Part shown: piece after piece, positions 24,450 through 29,153 of the stretch
Layout: each line of letters starts with the position of its first letter
How positions within the stretch are numbered: position 1 is the first letter of the stretch
Origin: an uncultured Eubacteriales bacterium
GTDB taxonomy: Bacteria; Bacillota; Clostridia; Lachnospirales; Lachnospiraceae
Length of the DNA: 29,153 nucleotides
Assembly (NCBI GenBank): GCA_900548855.1
Contig: URMF01000042.1
Span: 1 to 29,153 of the forward strand
Reading direction: 5' to 3'
Program-made: the position numbers and the translations under genes
The notes under the pieces: model-generated
The model's database searches: none
Told to the model about the DNA's origin: nothing
Seen by the model: the letters and a program-made list of their open reading frames with translations, nothing else

Positions 24450-24487
24450 ATCTTTGTTAGCGTACCATTTTATCATAGATTAGCCTC

Positions 24488-24516
24488 TTTTCAACTATCT
24501 GTTTTTGGTGTATGAT
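24488..24516 (+). promoter_or_regulatory. Possible promoter of the 24559 gene
   Basis: TTTTCA (24488-24493), a 17-base spacer and TATGAT (24511-24516). The -35 is poor; the position, 42 bases before the start codon, is reasonable. Confidence 0.35.
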
Positions 24517-24558
24517 TATATGAGAATATTACAGATGCATGGATGAAAGTGGCAGATT

Positions 24559-24948
24559 ATGTTTTTTGACAGGGAAAGACGATATAACAGGCGTACAAAA
24601 CAGAAAAAAAGGAATAAGGCATATGAAAGAGTATATAGGCTGCATGAGCAGGCAGATTTTCTCTGTTATATCAATGATGCCTATATGGAGGAGTATAAGG
24701 GAGAAAGCTTTGTTAAGCTGGAAGGGCTTGTTGCTGTAGGCACAGGCAGTCTGGAGGACACCTTTTGGCTGTTTGATTGTGAAGGGAGGCAGAAGGGAAA
24801 GATTACAATGGAAGAGTTCTATTTGGGAACGAATTCTGTAAAGCAGTTAACGGGTGGAGATAAAAAGGTCGCCCTGTATCCTAAGGAGCAGGATATTTCC
24901 TATCAGGCGGGAGACATATTATGTAAACTTAAGCAGGAAGAATTGTAG
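24559..24948 (+). CDS. Small protein with a beta-barrel-like C-terminus
   Basis: The product has 129 residues and no recognised family. The N-terminus is very basic (MFFDRERRYNRRTKQKKRNK), then a helical stretch (YERVYRLHEQADFLCYINDA). Residues 50-129 look like a small beta domain (FVKLEGLVAVGTGSLEDTFW, then KGKITMEEFYLGTNSVKQL and SYQAGDILCKLKQ). The alternation recalls the second domain of translation GTPases such as EF-Tu, but that is only a resemblance. The ribosome binding site is weak. The gene precedes ung by 42 bases and may be co-transcribed with it. Confidence 0.65.
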   Translation: MFFDRERRYNRRTKQKKRNKAYERVYRLHEQADFLCYINDAYMEEYKGESFVKLEGLVAVGTGSLEDTFWLFDCEGRQKGKITMEEFYLGTNSVKQLTGGDKKVALYPKEQDISYQAGDILCKLKQEEL

Positions 24949-24990
24949 AAGGTCTGCTTTATTATAGTATCAAAATAAAGGAGGAAGCTT

Positions 24991-25671
24991 ATGCCACCAA
25001 TTACAAATGACTGGGCACAGGCGTTAAAGCCCGAATATAAGAAGGATTATTACAGAGAGCTGTATCAGAGAGTAAATAAGGAGTATGCCAGTGGGAAAAT
25101 GATTTTTCCTCCGGCGGATGATATTTTTAATGCCTTTCATCTGACACCGCTTCATCAGGTAAAATGTGTGATTATCGGGCAGGACCCCTATCATGGGGAG
25201 AATCAGGCGCATGGACTTTGCTTCAGTGTGAAACCGGAAGTGGAGATTCCGCCGTCTCTGGTTAATATTTACCAGGAATTACATGATGATTTGGGCTGTT
25301 ACATCCCCAACAATGGATATCTGGTGAAATGGGCGAAACAGGGGGTGCTTATGCTGAACAGCGTGCTGACTGTACGTGCCCATCAGGCCAATTCCCATCA
25401 GGGAATTGGTTGGGAACAGTTTACGGATGCAGTCATGGATATTTTAAATGAACAGGACAGACCGATTGTATTTCTTCTCTGGGGAAGACCAGCACAGAAT
25501 AAGGCGGCGCGTCTGAATAATCCAAACCATCTGATTTTAAAGGCACCTCATCCAAGTCCCTTATCAGCATACAGAGGGTTTTTTGGATGTAAGCATTTTA
25601 GCCAGGCAAATGCTTTCTTAAAAGAGCATGGGTTAGAGCCTATTGACTGGCAGATTGAAAATATAATATGA
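24991..25671 (+). CDS. ung: Uracil-DNA glycosylase, family 1
   Basis: The product has 226 residues. It removes uracil from DNA by base excision. The water-activating motif IIGQDPYHGENQAHGLCFSV carries catalytic Asp65. The uracil-binding region LMLNSVLTVRAHQANSH and the DNA-intercalation loop APHPSPLSAYRGFFGCKHFS, with the catalytic His, are intact. IVFLLWGRPAQNK is also typical. Length is standard for UngA-type enzymes. AAAGGAGG lies 6 bases before the ATG. The next gene starts 28 bases after the stop. Confidence 0.97.
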   Translation: MPPITNDWAQALKPEYKKDYYRELYQRVNKEYASGKMIFPPADDIFNAFHLTPLHQVKCVIIGQDPYHGENQAHGLCFSVKPEVEIPPSLVNIYQELHDDLGCYIPNNGYLVKWAKQGVLMLNSVLTVRAHQANSHQGIGWEQFTDAVMDILNEQDRPIVFLLWGRPAQNKAARLNNPNHLILKAPHPSPLSAYRGFFGCKHFSQANAFLKEHGLEPIDWQIENII

Positions 25672-25699
25672 TTGAGAAATGGATAATGGAAGGGACAGC

Positions 25700-27967
25700 A
25701 TGGAGATAATAAAAGTAAAGCGGGAACAGATTATAGCAAAGAAAAATGACAAGGTAAAATACTGGTATTTGATACAGGAGGGAAGTGTTTTACAAAAGTT
25801 TGGCTTTTCAGAGATTAAATTAGAAAAGAATGCAATTATCGGGATATTGGAGAAGGATATATTTTTATGCGATTATGTAGCAGGAGAGGATACAGTATTA
25901 GCAGGCTTTGTTTGTGAAAACTCTGCCGATTTAAAGAATCTGCTGACAGGGCAGGAGAAAATCCGCAATATTTTTTTGAAGGCAGCCATCGAACAGCGGC
26001 ATCAGATGTTATGTCTTTATTCGGATTTATACAATAAGGCACGCCAGTTTCATACCTTTGTGGAAACTATTTATAATGATTATACAACCCTTTGCGGCAA
26101 GTATAAGATTGAGGAGCAGAGCTTTTTGAGGATGGAGCATTTCAATCCTTTGGAGATGCAGCACAGAGCAGAGGCATGGGAAATCAATAACAGCATCAGC
26201 ATTGTGAAAAACTATATGCAGGAATATCTCCAGCTTATGGAAAAGGATGACAGCCTGACGGTTGGCGCAATCATGGAAGCATCGGCGCAGATGCGGAGGT
26301 TTACGCTGGGCATTGGTGAGATTGAAGCGTATTTATCATATAACAAGGATACTTTAATTAGTGAGTCACAACAGATTGATCTTTTAAAGCTTTTCTTTGA
26401 TTTGTCGATTAAGACATATGCTAAGAAATATGATATCAGTCCGGTTACCAAGGATATGAATTTAATTATAAAGGTTGCTGAAAAATTGAATATCTATAAT
26501 TCCAGGATGCTTGGCAGGCGTTTGAATGAATTTAAGAATTATGACTACAGTAACGGAACCTCTGATGTAGCAGGTGTAAGTGTCCGGGAAGAAATGGATA
26601 TTATGGCGGTGGACTGTGTTGGACATATACTGGAATACGCAGGTTTTACGGATGATGAGATAGAAAACATCTGTAATATGATTGAGACCTATGGGAATTT
26701 GCCGGATATGACATCCATGGATGGAGAGGTGTATACTCTTAGAAAGAAGCTGACAGCAATCTATTATGACATTTATTACAAGGTCTTTATGCGTGCAGTA
26801 AAGAACGAGGAAACTCTTACCCCTGTTCTGGAAATGTTTTTAAATTTTGGCTTTATGGATGTGGAATTTGTGGGTGAGGAGAATGCAAAGGAACTTTATG
26901 AGCTGACAGCGCATCTGGATATCTGTCATTCAGAGCGTATTTTTACAATTTATGAGTGGTTGAAATGCGTTTATAATGGAGAAAAGATTCCGTCTAAAAA
27001 TGAATTTGACATGGATTATTCTGCTTATCTGGCAGACTTATGTAAAAATGGCAAAATTACGGCAGAGCAGGCTGCCGCTTATCAGCATAGTGGGGAAAAG
27101 AAGGTTGAATTTGAGATAAGGAATATGTTTACCTCTGTTAATAAGATGACTTACGGCAAAATCTCAACGTTCTGTCCGATTTTGTCCAGGAATGATTTGC
27201 TTAATGCCGTTGAAAAGATGCTGGTAACAGCAGAAAAGCTTGAAAATGCTTTGAATGAGATAAGGAAAATTGACTATTCTGCCTTTTACCGAGAGGTGAT
27301 GTTTTCGGATACAGAGAAGGGAATCAATTGCGAACATATTATGAAAGAAATTCTGCCGGATATTATTTTAATGCCAAATGCAGGAACCCGGGTGACTATG
27401 TGGCAGGAGACTTCTGGAATAAAGAGCGATACCCCGGGACGTTTTATGTTCCCGATTTTTACAGCCTTGGATGTGAATGATTTGATGTTGGGTATGGTGG
27501 GACATTTCCGGTGGGAGATGTGCCGGAAGATACAGGGTGTCCATTGGAATGATGTCCGTGAGAAATCCCTGACGGCAGAGTATTGTACATATATTCAGTT
27601 TTACAAGAAGAATCATGAGCTGTCGGCAGATGCTAAGGAAAAAATCAAGAGTGCGTTAATCCGTGTACAGAATAATTACCGGGAGGTATTTGTGAAGGAT
27701 TATGTAAACTGGATTAAATTTGAATCAAAGGGGAGTTTTCGGTTGAATAAGGTGTCAAGAGATATATTAATTCGCTATTGCCCTTTTGCGAAGACTGTGC
27801 GAAATGAGTTAAGTGCCAACCCATTGTATCAGGCATCGATTTCCCGGTTTGAGGTGGAAACGAAAAAGAAATTACAGCGGTATAACGGTCTGTATGATAA
27901 GTACATAAAAGCAGGCGGTGAGATTACCGAGGATTTAAAGGAGAATTTGCTGTTTTACCAGATGTAG
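25700..27967 (+). CDS. Large protein with cNMP-binding-like N-terminus, unknown function
   Basis: The product has 755 residues and no membrane segment or signal peptide. Residues 1 to about 85 look like a Crp-type cNMP-binding beta-roll (IKVKREQIIAKKNDKVKYWY, LIQEGSVLQKFGFSEIKL, NAIIGILE). The usual phosphate-binding cassette (GExA...R) is not clear, so ligand binding is doubtful. The remainder is almost wholly helical and matches no enzyme I know. A notable conserved-looking segment lies near residues 560-720: TRVTMWQETSGIKSDTPGRF, DVNDLMLGMVGHFRWEMCRK, and later FNYVNW-like and CPFAKTVRNEL stretches. The ATG at 25700 has GGAAGGG five bases upstream; the in-frame ATG at 25679 has none. The neighbours (ung, histidine phosphatase) do not reveal its role. 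Confidence 0.75.
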   Translation: MEIIKVKREQIIAKKNDKVKYWYLIQEGSVLQKFGFSEIKLEKNAIIGILEKDIFLCDYVAGEDTVLAGFVCENSADLKNLLTGQEKIRNIFLKAAIEQRHQMLCLYSDLYNKARQFHTFVETIYNDYTTLCGKYKIEEQSFLRMEHFNPLEMQHRAEAWEINNSISIVKNYMQEYLQLMEKDDSLTVGAIMEASAQMRRFTLGIGEIEAYLSYNKDTLISESQQIDLLKLFFDLSIKTYAKKYDISPVTKDMNLIIKVAEKLNIYNSRMLGRRLNEFKNYDYSNGTSDVAGVSVREEMDIMAVDCVGHILEYAGFTDDEIENICNMIETYGNLPDMTSMDGEVYTLRKKLTAIYYDIYYKVFMRAVKNEETLTPVLEMFLNFGFMDVEFVGEENAKELYELTAHLDICHSERIFTIYEWLKCVYNGEKIPSKNEFDMDYSAYLADLCKNGKITAEQAAAYQHSGEKKVEFEIRNMFTSVNKMTYGKISTFCPILSRNDLLNAVEKMLVTAEKLENALNEIRKIDYSAFYREVMFSDTEKGINCEHIMKEILPDIILMPNAGTRVTMWQETSGIKSDTPGRFMFPIFTALDVNDLMLGMVGHFRWEMCRKIQGVHWNDVREKSLTAEYCTYIQFYKKNHELSADAKEKIKSALIRVQNNYREVFVKDYVNWIKFESKGSFRLNKVSRDILIRYCPFAKTVRNELSANPLYQASISRFEVETKKKLQRYNGLYDKYIKAGGEITEDLKENLLFYQM

Positions 27968-28032
27968 GATTGTATCGGTGCAAATAGCATTCAGACTGAC
28001 ACAGCAGAAATGAGACAAGGAAGGAACGCTTT

Positions 28033-28650
28033 ATGGAAATATATATAGTGCGCCATGGACAGACCATATGGAATGCCAGCAACCGGCTGCAGGGAGGGGC
28101 GGATATTGAACTAAATGAAAGAGGAAGGGCTTTAGCAGGGGAGACCGGACGGAGCTTAGAGCATACAGCTTTTGACAAAATATACAGTTCACCGTTGATT
28201 CGTGCCTATGAGACGGCGTGCCTTATCCGAGGATACCGGAATATTCCCATTATCCGTGATGACAGACTAAGGGAATTGAGCTTTGGTATATATGAGGGTA
28301 GGAATTTTAAGGAGTTATTGGCAGATACCAGCAATCCCTTTCATTATTTTTTTGAACATCCCGAACTTTATGAGGCACCAGAGCAGGGTGAGACATTAGA
28401 GCATATCTGCGGCAGGGCGGCGGAGTTTATGCGGGAGGTTGTGGAACCCCAGGCAGAAGAGCTTAAGCGCATTATGATTGTAGCCCATGGAGCGATGAAC
28501 AAGGCCCTTATGTGTCATGTAAAGCAGCATGGGATTGAGCAGTACTGGTCTGGCGGATTACAGAAAAATTGCAATGTGATTCTCTTAAGGCTGGATGGAA
28601 ATGGATACCGGGTGCTGGATGAGACGAAGATTTTCTATGAGGAAAAATAA
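28033..28650 (+). CDS. Histidine phosphatase (phosphoglycerate mutase-like)
   Basis: The product has 205 residues. The phospho-accepting motif IYIVRHGQTIWN carries His8. LQGGADIELNERGRALA, SSPLIRAYETA, the acid LRELSFGIYEGR and VAHGAMNKAL with the second His152 complete the active site. It belongs to the cofactor-dependent phosphoglycerate mutase/acid phosphatase clan. At this size a phosphatase of small phosphate esters (as in CobC, PhoE or GpmB-like proteins) is more likely than a glycolytic mutase. AAGGAAGGA precedes the ATG. It follows the 755-aa gene by 65 bases with no terminator between, and ends 12 bases before the structured element at 28663. Confidence 0.88.
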   Translation: MEIYIVRHGQTIWNASNRLQGGADIELNERGRALAGETGRSLEHTAFDKIYSSPLIRAYETACLIRGYRNIPIIRDDRLRELSFGIYEGRNFKELLADTSNPFHYFFEHPELYEAPEQGETLEHICGRAAEFMREVVEPQAEELKRIMIVAHGAMNKALMCHVKQHGIEQYWSGGLQKNCNVILLRLDGNGYRVLDETKIFYEEK

Positions 28651-28662
28651 TTACAGAGGAGC

Positions 28663-29146
28663 ACATAATTTTTACTATCGGAAGCTCTTTAAAATTTTCA
28701 TGCCTTTTGCCATCTTTTTTGTATAGCATCAGTCATATATAACAGGGACGATTTTGGCACAACCTTACGCTTCCTTGAAAGCTGGATGTTTTTAGACATT
28801 TGCCTTTATTGTGCGTCTTACGTGAAAATTCGTGCCACAACAAGTGGTTTCTCTATTGGTTTGCAGACCCTGTGTGAACGCGGGCACTTGCATTAAGCAC
28901 TTAGTGAGGTACTTTCGAACTTAGTGCGAAAGTACACCTGCACACTTTGCGAGGTTCTTTCGAGCATAGTGTGCATGGTGTTACATTGCCTAGTGTCCCT
29001 TGCGTTCTAAACGGAGTAAAAACGTGTCTGCAAACCAATGAGAACCACTGTGTGGCACTCAGACAATCACTTATGTCTGATTGATACACTGTACTATATG
29101 CAAAAGGCATATATACATTTACAGCTTCTGATAGTAAAAATTATGT
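28663..29146 (+). ncRNA. Candidate large structured RNA (or long palindromic element)
   Basis: There is no credible gene in about 480 bases, but hand folding gives nested helices. P1: 28663-28686 with 29123-29146, 24 bp, one G-U. P2: 28700-28710 with 29100-29110, 11 bp. P3: 28722-28738 with 29084-29098, about 12 bp with small loops. P3 opens into three arms. Arm I: 28749-28831 (28751-28755 with 28825-28829, 28757-28762 with 28809-28814). Arm II (P4): 28832-28868 with 29026-29058, about 32 bp with bulges. Arm III: hairpin 29059-29065 with 29074-29080. Inside P4, 28876-28888 pairs with 28992-29007 and encloses two similar hairpins at 28897-28935 and 28934-28981. The P1 wobble is G-U only if the plus strand is transcribed, which supports this orientation. 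I cannot assign a known class. It begins 12 bases after the histidine phosphatase stop, and no promoter or terminator is clear. Confidence 0.68.
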
Positions 29147-29153
29147 ATGGCAG

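Noticed and set aside
28901..29110. Minus-strand 69-codon open frame inside the structured element
   Set aside because: It has no ribosome binding site, its composition follows the stem arms (repeated Cys/Phe/Ser), and it crosses the helices. It is a by-product of the structure.
1..29153. CRISPR array, tRNA, rRNA, integrase or transposase genes
   Set aside because: No regularly spaced repeats, no cloverleaf or CCA ends, and no recombinase motifs were found on either strand.

Overview
The window looks like a chromosomal stretch of a low-to-moderate GC anaerobic Firmicute, most likely a Lachnospiraceae-type Clostridium. The evidence is Gram-positive style ribosome binding sites (AGGAGG), sigma-A promoters, a CIRCE/HrcA site at clpB, YfhO, DUF551 and MecA-like proteins, a PocR-domain regulator and chemoreceptors. 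This assignment rests on gene content and style, not on a database match. No prophage, insertion sequence transposase, CRISPR array, rRNA or tRNA was seen.

Layout. 1-1250: the 3' end of an unknown gene, then a convergent SPFH/band-7 membrane protein with a palindrome over its promoter. 1296-4283: a PocR-domain degenerate histidine kinase, broken by one frameshift, followed by a c-di-GMP EAL phosphodiesterase with a degenerate GGDEF domain. 4304-5645: an O-acetylhomoserine sulfhydrylase on the minus strand, sharing a bidirectional terminator. 5840-8777: YccF membrane protein, then a MarR regulator with a promoter-operator-terminator leader, citrate synthase and a CDP-alcohol phosphatidyltransferase. 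8820-11610: HrcA-controlled clpB. 11618-16386: an OmpR-type two-component system and a large YfhO-like membrane protein; both upstream regions carry TTAAG direct repeats with about 11-bp spacing. 16387-17809: an AT-rich patch with a secreted protein broken by a 10-bp tandem duplication, a small membrane protein and a 24-bp perfect inverted repeat. 17810-19383: DUF551 protein and glyA. 19426-24449: two chemoreceptor genes (the first frameshifted near its 3' end) around a MecA-N-domain-like protein, then a HAD phosphatase. 24559-28650: a small unknown protein, uracil-DNA glycosylase, a 755-aa protein with a cNMP-binding-like N-terminus, and a histidine phosphatase.

The most striking non-protein feature is at the right end. 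Positions 28663-29146 have no convincing gene but fold, by hand, into a nested set of long helices: a 24-bp closing stem, an 11-bp stem, about 32 bp of P4 with single-base bulges, two similar tandem hairpins and a possible pseudoknot. It is best explained as a large structured noncoding RNA, with a palindromic mobile element as the alternative.

Three open frames (PocR kinase, AT-rich secreted protein, first chemoreceptor) are each interrupted by a small indel. Repairing each gives a coherent product of integral codon length. Whether these are decay, phase variation or assembly errors cannot be settled from the sequence alone.
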